Of a stretch of DNA of 64,000 bases, positions 12,671 through 24,750 are shown in pieces. The notes beneath the pieces were generated by a model. It was not told where the DNA came from. It made no database searches and saw nothing but the letters and a program-made list of their open reading frames with translations. Source of the stretch: Sequoia sempervirens (Eukaryota; Streptophyta; Pinopsida; Cupressales; Cupressaceae). The DNA is taken from assembly GCA_007258455.2 (NCBI GenBank), contig VDFB02193867.1, positions 570,319,328 through 570,383,327 of the forward strand, read 5' to 3'. A program made the translations under genes and the position numbers. Positions within the stretch are counted from its first letter, which is position 1, and every line of letters begins with the position of its first letter.

Positions 12671-13925
12671 GTTCCATCCCTCGCCTCATATATTCAACAT
12701 GCGGCCCTTAGCCTTTCACCGGGCTTCTTTTTGATATACTCTATCAGCTGCTTCCATGTGTCCGCCTAGCACTACTCGTAGCAAAGGATTCCTTCACTCT
12801 TAAACCGACTCCCGCTATACTTCCACGTGTCTTCACCACTAGCTATTTTTAACTACTTCCCTTCACTTTTTAGTTGGGCCCCGCATGCATGCCACATAGC
12901 TTCCATTCACATAAAGATTTGGTAGACCCCACAAACGGCGCCGATAGTAAGCATTGTTGCTACGTGTCATCCCAGTGCAAGCTTTCAACCAAGAAAGGAA
13001 GGAATGAACCATGGGTTGTGAACTTCCACCATGTATCCCCTTGGTTAGTGTTCATCAAGAGAGGATAAAGTGAGCAACGATATGCAAATATTGCCATGTG
13101 TTCTAACCGCCTCTGTTGGGAAGTGACACTTGTCTGCACGAGATGTTTATGGACCACTGCCATCATTTACAGGGGATGCATCTGGCTTGGAAGCCTCTAC
13201 ATGCCATGACTCAAATATTTTTTGTTGCAATGGACGAGAGAAATCATTGCTCAAGATACATAATCTTTTCTATTACAAGCTCGCATGGCAATGCATTGTT
13301 GGATATAATTACTGCTTCTCGCTTCAAAAAATGAGTTTGGAAGATACAAAAAAATTAGAGAGGGACACCAGGCCTCTAGTATTGTTTTTAGATTATTATA
13401 TGAAACTTTCAGACTATGCCATTGTTCGGCCTTTCTATTTTTTCTTATGTTATTTGATAAGACATTAATATTATGCCATTATTATCTGGATTCTTCATTT
13501 ACGAGAACTTCTATGGTTTTGAATACAAATTGTTGATTTAAATCATGTCTTTGACTCCTCTTTTGAGTGAATGTATGTGATAACCATTTTATGTCATTAG
13601 ATGAATTGTTCAGATCTTTATCTTTGATTTTTGTGATTTTGGAACATAGCAGATCGTTGACCGAGTCTTTGAATCCAATCCCAAAGGATAGATTTACCGT
13701 GCCCTTATCTACATCTTGGCGCATCACCTTAGTTATATTTTTATTTTATATATTTGCTTCTTTTTCCCATTCAAAACCCCAATTACAGAAGAAGTCAACT
13801 TCTTTAAAAATTCAGAGGTCACTCAGTTTAGCGTAAATTGGTCCCCCATTAACTGAGTTTCCCATAAAGGTTGTTACCTTGCCAATTTTTGGCATCAATA
13901 GTTTCCTTTTTTTGGCACACCCGGC
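12671..13925. other. No gene seen; ends in a Gypsy-type leader
   Basis: No recognisable protein. Near 13905-13930 the sequence ttggcacacccggcgagac resembles the conserved leader of plant Tat/Athila-type Gypsy elements (usual form ttggcgcc-...-gggg-), which suits the gag that begins at 13964. No 5' LTR could be delimited. Confidence 0.35.
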
Positions 13926-13963
13926 GAGACTTTCTTAAATGAATTTCAATTCAAAGAGGGTGT

Positions 13964-16026
13964 ATGAGCCATCAGCCTGTTACTAGGTCCTAAACAACAA
14001 ATAATCCCAGTTTGGTAGTACCGCCACTAGGGACAGTACAGGCCTCAACCCAATTAGTGAATGTTCTACTTCCTCTGCCCCTACCATTAGCCATGTTTCC
14101 CGTTGCTAATAGAAATTATGTGGCATGGGATGCTAGAATTCCTCTCGTTGCACCAATAGCACCCGCCATTTGGGCCCCTATCCTGGTCGCTGCTTTAAAA
14201 GCTATAACTAAGTTCATCGAAGATGGCTCACGGACGTTGTCTGAACATCTGCAAGATGTTGTAAACGTATGTTTGGTGCATGGAATCACTGCCCAGAATG
14301 TCGCACTAAGGTTGCTTGTAGACTCTTTCAAGGGTAAGGCACTAGATTGGTACCGCACGCTGCAGCCTAACACTATCGACACTTGGGACCAACTCGGAGA
14401 TCCATTTTATGAAAGATTCTCTAATGACAAAGACAGGTCTTCATAATATCATCAGTTGGAGATCATCAAACGGGCCCCATATGAAGCCATGACTGACTTC
14501 AATGCCCAATTCCACATAACCTGGCAAAGAATTCAGACTGCGATCTACCCGTCGGCCGAGTTAGCATTCATGTTCTACCTTAAGTCCATCAACGCTAACA
14601 TTTCAATGATGATCTAGTCACTTGGCGGAACCACTCTACCATATGCATATAGTGTCGTAGTTAAAGCAAAGACCAATCTAATTAACGCCAAAAAGTTGCC
14701 GCCTCGGCCCACCATGCCTATATTCCCTAAAGTATCAATTTTTTCCCATGAAATGTTGTCTACTACTGTGCCTACTCTTCCCCTGTCTATGTACACATAT
14801 CTGAGCATGCCACAGAATGTTGCTTTCGCATTCGGTTCTTCAAAGGAAGATATAAGCAACGTCAAGGAGATGTTGCATGCTATGGCCAACGAGATAACTG
14901 TTATCAAGCACAACCAAGCTGCACCTCCGAAGCCAACCTATTAGAATTATCAAGGCAGAAGGTCCTCTTACCAACAAAACTAGTTCCAAGCAAGCACTCA
15001 CACAAATCCGCAGGCACAAACAACAAATCAAATAGTGTTGGTACCCACTCCGCTACAGAGCGCCAATCTAAGCTTGAGCAAAGAGCTAACTACGGGTCAA
15101 AACAACTTAGTTGATGACACCAACCCTTGGTGCTTCCCTTGTAGTGATTCACATATGCCCCGAAATTTCCCACGTGGCAATCTACAACAAAAGGTGGCAG
15201 AGCAACGTAGCCAAGGCGCAACATCAGAACATGGAGGTTATGTATATGCCTCTTTGTAAATGGAAAATGCGGTGCTCACTGCTCAAATGCAAGGGATGTC
15301 TCTGGAGCAATAAATTGCTATTGCTCCTAATCACACACTCTTCTCATGGATGGAGGAGGAAGAGGCAGTGTTCGTCAATGATGTGTCCACGTCTAAAACA
15401 CCGCAAGTACAATCTGATTACAACACTCACTCAAGGAGGAGATTCACAGGTGAGTAAGTCATTCCGCAACTAGTTAGTCTGCAGCCTAAAAGTGCTTCTG
15501 ACTAGACGCTTAGTACCTCCACAGTGGTGCCACAATGTCCACCGCAAAGGGAAATTGTTATAAAAAAATCTAAGGAGCAGAAACCTCTGAATCTGCCACC
15601 ATTCAATGTGGTGGAACAATTGAAAAAATCATCTGCTAAAGTGTCTCTATGGGATATCTTAGCTATTCCAGAGTAGAAGATATTGCTACAAAGGGCTCTC
15701 CGGGAGGATCTAATCATTGAACCAAAGGAACAATCGCTCAAAGGAAAGGTTGTTGATCAATCACCTCCTACCAAAGTTCTCACAAATAGCACAACGGAAG
15801 CCCTTTCCAAGGTTAGAGATAAGTCGAAGCCTAAACCCTTCTTCCTAACTCTTATTATAGGGGATAAATTATTACATAATTCCATGATCGACTTTGGTGC
15901 TAGCACTGCAGTCATGCCCAAGCAGATAGTTGAGGCCTTGGGAATTAGCTATGAACCTTTAAAGAAGGGAGTTATGCAGCTTGATGGTTTAAAGCAACTT
16001 ACGAGGAAGTCAAAGGTGTTCAAATG
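13964..16026 (+). pseudogene. Gypsy (Tat/Athila-like) gag-protease remnant
   Basis: An ATG at 13964 opens a gag frame with a TAA at codon 10 (13991-13993) and several later stops and shifts. The Ty3/Gypsy gag core is clear at 14280-14425: LRLLVDSFKGKALDWYRTLQ followed by TWDQLGDPFYERF. Around 15130 a zinc knuckle survives in damaged form (CFPCSDSHMPRNF, last Cys lost). Near 15640 comes the conserved pre-protease motif (AKVSLWDIL), and at 15836-16010 a retropepsin domain (PFFLTLIIGD, active-site DFGAS in place of DSGAS, then AVMPKQIVEALGI). No RT or integrase follows. The same family type appears in the remnant at 52330, which has SLWDLL and DSGS. Function lost. Confidence 0.8.
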
Positions 16027-16189
16027 AGCCTCCAGTATTGACTTTGTTTGAAGAATGTCATTTTGACCTTATAAATAGGCTGACAAATGGGTTAAAGTCA
16101 ATTCACTTTTACTATTTACCTTGCGAAATTCGCAAACTTTGTTTTATCTTCTATGAAACATTATGGTTTCATTCCTTTATGATTTTATT

Positions 16190-16590
16190 ACAAAGCATCT
16201 TTTTAAGTTAGTTCTTAATTTTTTTATAGTTAGTTTCTAAGATTTTTTTTAAATTAGATTTTTTTTATAATTAGATTATTTTTTATTTGATTTTTAATTA
16301 GATTTTAATAAGATTTTTTAATTAGATTTTTCTAGATTAGATTTTTTAATTAGAATTTTTTTTTATAATTAGATTTTTTAGATTTTATTTTTAATTAGAT
16401 TTTAATTAGATTTTTTTAATTAGATTTTTAGATTTTTAATTAGATTTTAATTAGATTTTCTTTAGATTAGATTTTTTTAATTAGATTTTTTTTTTTTAAT
16501 TAGATTTTTAATTAGATTTTTAAATTGGATTTTAAAAAAAAAAATAGATTTTAGATTTTAAATTTAAAAGTTTTTAATTTAGATTTAATC
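16190..16590 (+). repeat. T-rich low-complexity tract of repeated 'ttttaattagatttt'
   Basis: About 400 bp built almost only from variants of attagatttt / tttttaattagat, with occasional 'tctagattagat'. It reads as a degenerate microsatellite-like array in the plus orientation, just after the protease remnant and before the leader of the next element. Confidence 0.8.
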
Positions 16591-17601
16591 TAGAAAGGGC
16601 ATTTTATTTTTCTTTTTATCATAACTTTTTTCATATGAGCTTCAAATCTCACAAACGAGGACTCATCAGAAAGCTGACAAGACAACCTTCATAGCAGTGC
16701 AAATATTATCAGGTGAATGTGTCATAATCAAATTTTTATCAGAATTCATCTTTTTCACGTAGCTTTCTTCTATGCAAGTTTACTTGGTCTTTCTTGATTT
16801 TGTGGCTTGTAGGTGCATCAAAGGAGCTAGAATAGCATTGGATCATCCACAGCATCAATTTGGAAAGCGAAAATAACCAGGTGCCCTCATTCCATCCTTA
16901 ATCTCTTAATCTTGTTTGTCACACATTTCAATTTGGGGGCATAAAATCAATCACTGTCTTCATACACATTTGATTTGGGATCTAAAAAGAACAAGTGCTT
17001 GAACTATTTTACACACATTTTATTTCTAAGGGAAATTAATCTTTGTGAGTGTGAATCAAGTGTGTGTATCTTCCAAAACACCTCATTTGGTTTGCTTTTG
17101 TCCTACCCTTCGTAGGAGGCCTGCTTGGAGCACACACCCCTCCAAGGGACGACCTCAATAGAGTGTGAATCCAAAGACACACTCGTTTGGAAGTTGAAAT
17201 CTTGTCACTCTGAGCTAAGCCCCAAAGAACTTTATACCTTTGGGAAGTGAAGGTGAAAGGTGGGTTACCCCTTTCTCCCAGCTTATTGGCAAGATTTTGC
17301 TTCCAAATTATACCTAGTCAACCTTGTGAAAACTCACTTGAGACCTAATCGGCCATACCCCACTTGACTAGTCATAAGGCTTGTTGTTGTGTATTCAAGT
17401 GTTTTCTTAATCATAACATCTAATCTTGGAAGACAAACTTATCATTGTGCTTGGTGTGTGTGTTCATGCATTTACATGTGAGATCTTGTGTTAGATATTT
17501 CCCAAGTCAAACTTCCAATAAACAAATCATACAATCTTGTCATTCCACATCATATCCTATTCATCATCATCTCTTCAATCCAATCAACATCATTTTACAC
17601 C
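16591..17601 (+). other. Probable untranslated leader of the Pro/His/Ser-ORF element
   Basis: Noncoding, moderate GC, lacks protein-like frames. It contains the self-complementary neighbourhood 17060-17200 ('atcttccaaa' / 'tttggaag' and repeated 'gtgtgaatc'). The 5' LTR and primer-binding site expected upstream were not found, so the 5' end of the element is undefined. Assignment as a leader is inferred from its place before the ORF at 17602. Confidence 0.35.
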
Positions 17602-20091
17602 ATGAAAATAGTGGAAGACGTAGCACAAGAGCTTATTCACATGCTTCATGAAATTCAAACAAGCCAATCACCTTCAAAACAACAAATCATTCACAGTGCC
17701 CATAACATTATCCAACATCTTCAAACAAACCAATCACCTCAAATGCAACAACTCATAGCACAAATCCAATACCTCATGGCCAATTGTCAAGTCCAACAAG
17801 CACATTATCAAGTCCAATCACCACATCAACACATTTCACATCAATCCTATGTGTCACCTACATAATCATATCCACCTCATCCATCCACATATCATGTTAC
17901 CCCTTCGTCAAACTATCACACGTATTCTAATGTCAACCCTTTTCCATACCAATCCACCTTTCAACAATCGTTATCCTATTCAACCCCTCCATCATCATCA
18001 CAACAACAAATCTTATCACCAGTCCAAAAACCATTCCAACCTCAAGACATTCAACCACAATCCTATGTGTCACTTTCATCACCATGCCAACCAAACCCAT
18101 TTACCTATCATGTCAATGCCACATCAACATATCCACCCATATCACAACAAGAACGTAGCCTCCCAAGTCCACCTTGGCAACAACATCAAGATCATTTAAG
18201 TCTTAATGACACCTTTGACAAGGGGAACACCAATCTAGTCCATGCACCCTTACCACCATCCAATCAAATGCCTATCCATAAGCCACCATGTCCTAGTCCT
18301 AATTCATTGGCCTCTCTACCTTTTAACCAATCAAACTCTTCATTGCCCCCACCATCATCTATTCCTCCATCAAATCAATGCCCTAAATTCAAACATTTCA
18401 AAAGTAAACCTATGACATTACCTACATCCACCCCTACACCTACGAAGGATGTGACCCAAGGGCTACAAGCAAGGAATCAATTGTCACCATGTCATTCAAT
18501 GCATATACTTGAACATACAAAAGAGTCCTCAAATATCATGCCAAGTCCTTCAAGCCAACCGTGTCATCCACAACCCCTTGAGCCAAGTCAAGAGTCTTCC
18601 CCATTAAGTCCAATTCAACCTCCATCATGTCTCCATGTTGTTGACCATCTAGAACATGTTGATCCCATTCAAGAGTCATTCCGTTCCACTTCCATTCAAG
18701 CAACCCAAAAGGTATGTCAAGAGTATACTCCTAAGCATGTGGAAACATCAAGCCCTAGTCCTAATCAAGATCAAACCACTTTCATCCAACCCATCCATAA
18801 CGTATATATTTTCTATGATCAAGATATTACTTATGAAGAAGCTATTTATGAGAAACTTGATCCTATACCCATCCATGAGCAAGACATCCAAAATACACCT
18901 ACCCTTGACAAAGATTTCAATCCCAATTATATCATCCACGACAACCCCATCTTTGACCAAGACCCTACCATTGACCAAGAAGTCCAAAATGATCCACTCC
19001 TTGACTGTTATGCCATTCATGATCCCACCCAAACCCCATCAAGATCCACTTTCCTTGATGAGACACTTGCCTCCCAAGCTAGTATAGAAGATCAAACCAA
19101 TAATGTGGATCTAAATGAACATACTCAAGATCCTTTAAATCCTCCATCATCCACTATCGACCCCATTGCAAGTCCTCCATCATATCCACTTGGTCTTTCC
19201 AATAAGGAACTCGTGTCTAGTGTTCCACCTACACCTAGTCCCATTGTCCATTGCATACCCCAAGGACACCAATCTCAAAAAATGCATCCCAAGTTCACTT
19301 TTCACCACAAGCCTTATCATATTCCCAAAACATACACTGTGATTCCGTCTCCATTATCCTACAAGTGTCAAAAGCATGTGACCATACACCTTCCACCATC
19401 AACTTTTCCACCATTGCTTCCAACACCTAATATTCCAATCATTCATAAATACCCTAAATATCCTAGTCATGACCAACAAATGCACACATTGTGTAAACAT
19501 AAAGCTTCCACTCATTCCATCCACCCCATGGGATTCAAAAATAAAAATTTGGATGCCTCTATTTATAAAGTCAAAAATTCTAAAGGTCTTAATGCCTTAG
19601 AATACAATTTCAAAAAGTCAAAGCCAAGTACATCTAAAAAGCTATATAAGCCCATACCTTCAAAAGAAAAGTCTAAAAACAAAATGGTTTGGGTACCTAA
19701 GCAAAAAGAAATCAAGTCGAATGAGGCATCCATGTCACAAAAATCCCAACCATCCCCTCCCATCCAAAATGCACATTCCATTCAAAAATATCATATTCCA
19801 TCCCACAAGCCAAACAAAAATCATACAAATATCAAGTCTATGTGGGTACCTAAGGCACTTCATCCACCATCTCCTAAGAAAACATCTCCATTGCTTCCTA
19901 CACCTTGTCCACGTCAAAAGCTTCAATGTTTATCACAATGTGTGCAACCATTGGTCATGGTTCCTTTACATTTCACACCAAGTCCACATACCTCCATCTC
20001 CCCACCCTTCACTCATTATCCTACATATCTCCACCATCATCTTCCTATGGTCCATGCTTTGGCTAAGCCTCCCCATTCATCTTTTCCCTAA
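17602..20091 (+). pseudogene. Pro/His/Ser/Gln-rich ORF of an LTR element, 829 codons, one nonsense codon
   Basis: From ATG 17602 (MKIVEDVAQELIHMLHEIQ) one frame stays open to TAA 20089-20091, apart from a single TAA at 17863-17865 (codon 88) where context suggests CAA changed to TAA. The frame is also open from 17488, but that part looks like leader. The N-terminal 90 residues are Gln-rich and possibly helical (HNIIQHLQTNQSPQMQQLIA). The middle is Pro/Ser/His/Thr-rich with acidic patches (DPTIDQEVQNDP). The last quarter is Lys-rich and carries a WVPK motif twice (KMVWVPKQ, KSMWVPKAL). No RT, protease, integrase, RNase H or zinc knuckle is visible. The plus strand is strikingly C-rich and G-poor across the ORF. 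It lies between a leader and a polypurine tract plus 3' LTR in the same orientation, so it is probably the only protein of a non-autonomous element. Family unknown. Confidence 0.6.
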
Positions 20092-21889
20092 GTCCCATAT
20101 AATCCCTATCATCTTCTAGACATAATCTACATCATAATCCATTATTGTCCTCCATAATCCACATCATAATCCATCATCTACCTACTCCATCTTCCTTTCA
20201 TGTCATCCCTTACCAACATCTATGAGCATAGTGACATTTGACATGGTCCATGCAATGACATCCATCCCTAGTGGGACTATCACCTTTCATGCAACTAGAC
20301 ACTTAAGTCCCTCCTATCCAAAAGTCAAAAAGTCAAAAAGTCAAAAATAATAAAAGAAAGAATAAAACAAAAAGAGTAAAGAGAAATCCCTTCGTCCAAC
20401 GGTGAAAACCTGGTAAACAGGCACCTTGGATAAGTACCATGATGAAACCCTGGCAAACAGGCATCATGCGTAGGTTGATCTTCTATGTCACTTACACTTG
20501 GGGGCACAATGTCTTATCTATCCAACCTATCATTCCTGTCATATCATTTCCATCCTACCTACCATCTTTGGCCATCATACATACCTATCATATCAAGTCC
20601 ATTCATCCACTCTTCTTCTTTTGATCTTGATGAAGATATAGGGGCAAAGGTTGAAACATGCTTTGAGTATCTCTTGACATACCTCATCTTTCTAAACAAG
20701 CCTGTCATTATCCTATTGTCATAAAAAATTTCTAGAAAAATCCTAAGTCTTGTACCTAAAATAGGGCATGTTATTCCTATGCGACATAGTCTTTGGAGAT
20801 CACATCCTTGCTATCTTATGATGCATACATCAATACCATCCATCCATCTATCATGAGCCTTTTATCCCTTATCCCATCACCCACCCTTGCACCTAGACTT
20901 GGTTTTCCCCTTCTCATTGGTATCTAGCACAAAGGCTATTCAAATTTTCATCCTTTGACACCTCAAAACATTCCAAAAGTCCAAAAAAATCAAAACATTC
21001 CAAAAGTCCAAAAAAAAAAATCAAAACATTTCAAAATACAAAAAAATCAAAATATCCCCAAAAATACAAAAAAATCAAATAGCCAACAAAAATTCAAGCA
21101 ATAATTCAAATGCAAGTCAATCCATATCAATCAAGTCGATCAATCTTGTCAAATTATCCAATCACATCCTTTGGTCTTAATCCTAATCTTGTTGTAAACC
21201 CAATCAATCAAAGTCAATCTATCAATTGTCAGTCATCCTTGTGTTGATCTAGGGATATGTCTTTCCCCACAATGACAACACTATCATCATTAGTCACCAT
21301 CATCAATCAATCAGTCAATCAATCAACGGTTTACAACTTGACAAGGGCAATACCTTGTTTGTTTTTGTATCATTTGTGCATGCTTGCTTGCTTGCTTGTG
21401 TGTGTTATCATTTTATCTTGCATTTGTATCAAATCCATATCATTCCAGCTAATATTCATATCTTGTGTGTGTTGGAATATCTTTTTGCATTATCCTTTGC
21501 ATCTAAGGTCACATAATACCTTTTGTGCATTAGGACTTTAATGCTCTAAGTCTACTTCCTCATACGTCTAGACAAGGTTGTATTATGCTGGGGCATGAGA
21601 CACATCGTCACCTTGGTCCTTATATCTTGGTGCATAACGTCTAGTGCTATATCAAACATCATGGTTGCTCATCTTTCATTGCAGCATAACGTATCATCCA
21701 TTCCTTCATCTTTAGTTCTTGACCCATCCCTTTCATTTCGAGAGCCTACCCGTGTTTGTTCAACCCGCCTATCCTCTCGAGGGGGCATCATCATATTCTG
21801 ATATCATTATCCATTTTTCTCTATCCATAACTTAGTTTCTTTGAAATGATGTTACTCGACACAAATCACATCATCTCGAACATCATCTC
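20092..21889 (+). other. 3' noncoding part of the same element with short tandem repeats
   Basis: Three small repeat patches are visible. At 20318-20348 'aaaagtc' is repeated in tandem. At 20403-20470 two similar units share 'tgaaa(a/c)cctgg(t/c)aaacaggca'. At 20950-21085 degenerate ~28-bp units of 'caaaacattccaaaagtccaaaaaaat' occur. Short open frames here do not look like protein. Confidence 0.5.
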
Positions 21890-21903
21890 AAAGAGGGGCA
21901 AAA
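21890..21903 (+). promoter_or_regulatory. Polypurine tract before LTR
   Basis: aaagaggggcaaaa sits directly before the LTR start TGTAGACACC, the expected plus-strand priming site, and shows the element is plus-oriented. Confidence 0.75.
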
Positions 21904-22837
21904 TGTAGACACCCAAAATTGTCCTCTTGCAACACCTGTCTCGGCATTACATCATTTAGGCATCTTGTAGCACGCTTTGCCCTAGGTACCCATGTCATCA
22001 TTTATTTAATTAAGCATCATTTATTTAATTAAATAAATTTTATTTATTTAATTAAATTCATATTCATAATCCATCCATTTCGCTAATGTTAATTAAATAA
22101 TTTATATTATTTAATTAATTAAATCATTTCTATTCATTCTTCTAATATTAATTAAATAATTTATATTATTTAATTAATGAAATCATAAATTCAATGTTAA
22201 TTAAATAAATCCAAAATTTATTTAATTAATAAAATCCTAAAAAGATCTTGTCGCTTTCTTTCCAAAATTGAAGCTCATGTGCATCTAATTAATTTATTTA
22301 ATTAGATAATTCATCAATTATCTTCTCGTCTTTTTTAAGATTTATTTCCTTTAAAACAGGAAATGAAATCTTTCCATCTTTTTTGAAATCTTATCTCATC
22401 TCGTTGTATTTCCTCTTTTATCAAAAATCAAATCCTTGTCGAATCTTGTCAAATCTTATCTTCGTCAACGTCACGTCTCTATAAATACGGCCTCTCGCAA
22501 TCCATTTAGGGGATTGATTCGTCTAGCATCCAGACTCTGTCAAAATCAGTCTTCTGTCTTTATTTATCATTCTCTCTATTTGTCATTGTCATTGTCAAGT
22601 CGTTATGCTGCAGGAATGAGCACTCAACATTCCTCCATTGTCAACCCTTCAAAATCTCACATTCTTATGCAGGTGGAGAAGAGCAATGGAGATAAATCGA
22701 ATTAGTGCGGAGATCGGTTTGCATTTGTGCTGTTTATTGTGATTTTCGTATTATTTCGTACTCTATTGTGCTTGATAGGAATTAATTAGGTTATTATTTT
22801 CAATACTCTAAATCTGCTGATTTTTACCCTATCTACA
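21904..22837 (+). repeat. 3' LTR of the Pro/His/Ser-ORF element
   Basis: 934 bp beginning TGTAGACACCC and ending ATCTACA, giving TGTAGA/TCTACA inverted ends. The U3 part (21990-22330) is crowded with ttaattaa-type palindromes in partly repeated blocks, for example two copies of 'taattaaataatttatattatttaatta'-like sequence. A TATA box (TATAAATA, 22480-22487) follows a CRE/as-1-like 'aacgtcacgtc' at about 22467-22477. No matching 5' LTR was found in the window. It abuts LTR copy B, as if this element had inserted into that LTR. Confidence 0.75.
22478..22488 (+). promoter_or_regulatory. TATA box in the 3' LTR
   Basis: TCTATAAATAC with GC-richer DNA just downstream (ggcctctcgc), the usual look of a plant LTR promoter. 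Inferred; transcription start not known. Confidence 0.5.
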
Positions 22838-23443
22838 ACCACCTCCACCTAAAAGCTCACTAGCCAATGGAGGAGAATGCAAGGTGTGGACTTGGAAAAA
22901 TCACCACAGTTGTAGTGGTGATGAAGGGAGGTCTCACAAGACTCCAATCCCACAACTTCTATGATAGCATCACAATTGCAATGTGGAGTTGGAGTGTCAA
23001 TGTTGTTGCAATGGTCAAGATGAAGTGCTAGAATGTTGCTTGAGAGTGAGAATTTTCTTGAGAGATTGAATGTGAATGTCTAGAGAATTGCTAGAGGATG
23101 AATGAAGTGAGAATGAATGTTTTTGAAGGTTGGATGAGAAGGAATAAGGCATTTTTGGGTTGGTTGGTCAAAGAGGGGTGTTACAATTTGACCCCAATCG
23201 GGTGTGTAATGCCTTTTCCAACTTCAGACGTAGGAATCCGTTAGGGACGACAATGCGCCACACAAATGTCGATGTGTTGCGCTTTTGTCCTCAACAAATA
23301 TTCTCTCACTGATGTATAGGATGAATGCCAAGTGGATGGAAGGCAGGTGGGTGATGTGGAATTTCACCTTTGGATTTGATTTTCTAAGGTGAGGGTATGT
23401 GAAAGGAGAATTTGTACAAGGGGTGAAAATTCCCTCCTATACA
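22838..23443 (-). repeat. LTR (copy B), truncated, minus orientation
   Basis: Aligns with 7977-8583 over its whole 606 bp and ends at the same terminal TATACA. The remaining ~175 bp of the LTR are missing because it starts exactly at the end of the neighbouring plus-strand LTR. On its right flank there is no polypurine tract (attggattaatta). It is therefore better read as a 5' LTR of a minus-oriented element than a 3' LTR. Confidence 0.7.
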
Positions 23444-24630
23444 ATTGGATTAATTAAGTTAATTGAATTTGCATACATTTGGAGAAAATATTTGGCATTT
23501 GTTTTGATTACATGGGAAAAATAGGTTTTGAAGGGACACAAAACCTTTTACATCAAAAGGTTGAGACTATAAATGGGGGAAATAGATTTATTTACAGAAA
23601 ATATAGAAATAACTCTTTTAGATGTTAGTTATAAGTGAAAGATTGCAATGTAAAAAGAAAAATAGTTATGAGATATTTTTTCTACCTTTTTTGGCTTATC
23701 TTAGAAAGAGATGGTATTTTTGCTATGCATCTTATGTTTTGAAAAAATAGAGAGAAAAAGAAAGAAGGAATGTATTCTTGAAAACCTACCTTGGATTTGT
23801 ATAGTAATTGGAAAACCTTGGACTATGGTATGGATGGCTTGTGTATAGATGATTTGAACTTCATTGTTGGCTTTGGATTGCGTTAAAGGTATTCTTCATT
23901 CTTTTTTATTTTTAGTATTTGCAAATAGTTAATAAATTAAGTAGTTTCTTTATCAGGAAATGGAATTGAGTTGAACATGCTTTCCTTTCATGGGATTAGG
24001 CATAACGCTTAATACGTGTTGTTGAATTTTAATTATTAGATAAAATTTCATTGTTGTAGGAAAAATATTTTAGGAAAAATGAGTTTCCTATCCAATCCAT
24101 AGCAATGTTTACCAAAAAAATGTATGTGATTAGAAAATTATGATGTTGAGTAGATTTAGACCATAAGGGTATGTTTAGAATTTAAATTTTACATGTTTTC
24201 AATTTTGAGAAAATTTTAGAAAGGTAGTTTCAAGATCCTTAAATTATTGTACCTAGATATTTATAAAAATATTTTCAATTATTTATTTTTAAAATTTGGG
24301 ATTTTTGAAATATAATTGTTATGTGGAATTGTGATTTGTCCCATACAAATAAAATGTTTGCATCAGGAAGCATGTTTGTATGAAAAATTAGACCTTACCC
24401 ATCCTTGGCGCTTTCTGAAGAAGGCGAACCATTTTATTGTTTACAATTAGAGGATACATATAGGAGGCTTGGAGTGGCTTATTTACTCAAGGATTCTTGG
24501 GAAGAGGGGGGAAAGCATTGAAGAAGCCGCTTGTATAAAATTGAATAATGTGAATTTATTTATGAATATTAAATCTAAAACATGATTAAACATATTATAT
24601 TAGTGAAAGATAATGAACAATTTAAGTTCT
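23444..24630. other. No gene seen
   Basis: AT-rich, no protein-like frame on either strand. Purine-rich patches around 23520-23770 look like degraded LTR or leader sequence, but termini cannot be set. Confidence 0.4.
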
Positions 24631-24750
24631 ACTAAAGAAGTTCTTACATGAGTGTAGGCACTAAATAAATTTCTTATATAGGTGTAAGCATCAAAGGAGT
24701 TCTTTGTATGCATGCAACTACTAAAGAAGTCCCTGGTATTTTAAAAATCA
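24631..24750 (+). repeat. Four degenerate tandem copies of a 30-bp unit
   Basis: Units at 24631-24660, 24661-24690, 24691-24720 and 24721-24750 share the pattern 'ctaaagaagttctt...gtgta.gca' with substitutions and no length change. The constant 30-bp spacing (10 codons) suggests an old minisatellite or repeat peptide, but the frame is not open for long. Confidence 0.6.

Noticed and set aside
16190..22300. Possible CRISPR-like or satellite array in the repeated 'attagatttt' and 'ttaattaa' tracts
   Set aside because: No constant repeat with unique spacers; these are AT-rich low-complexity and palindromic sequences in a plant genome.
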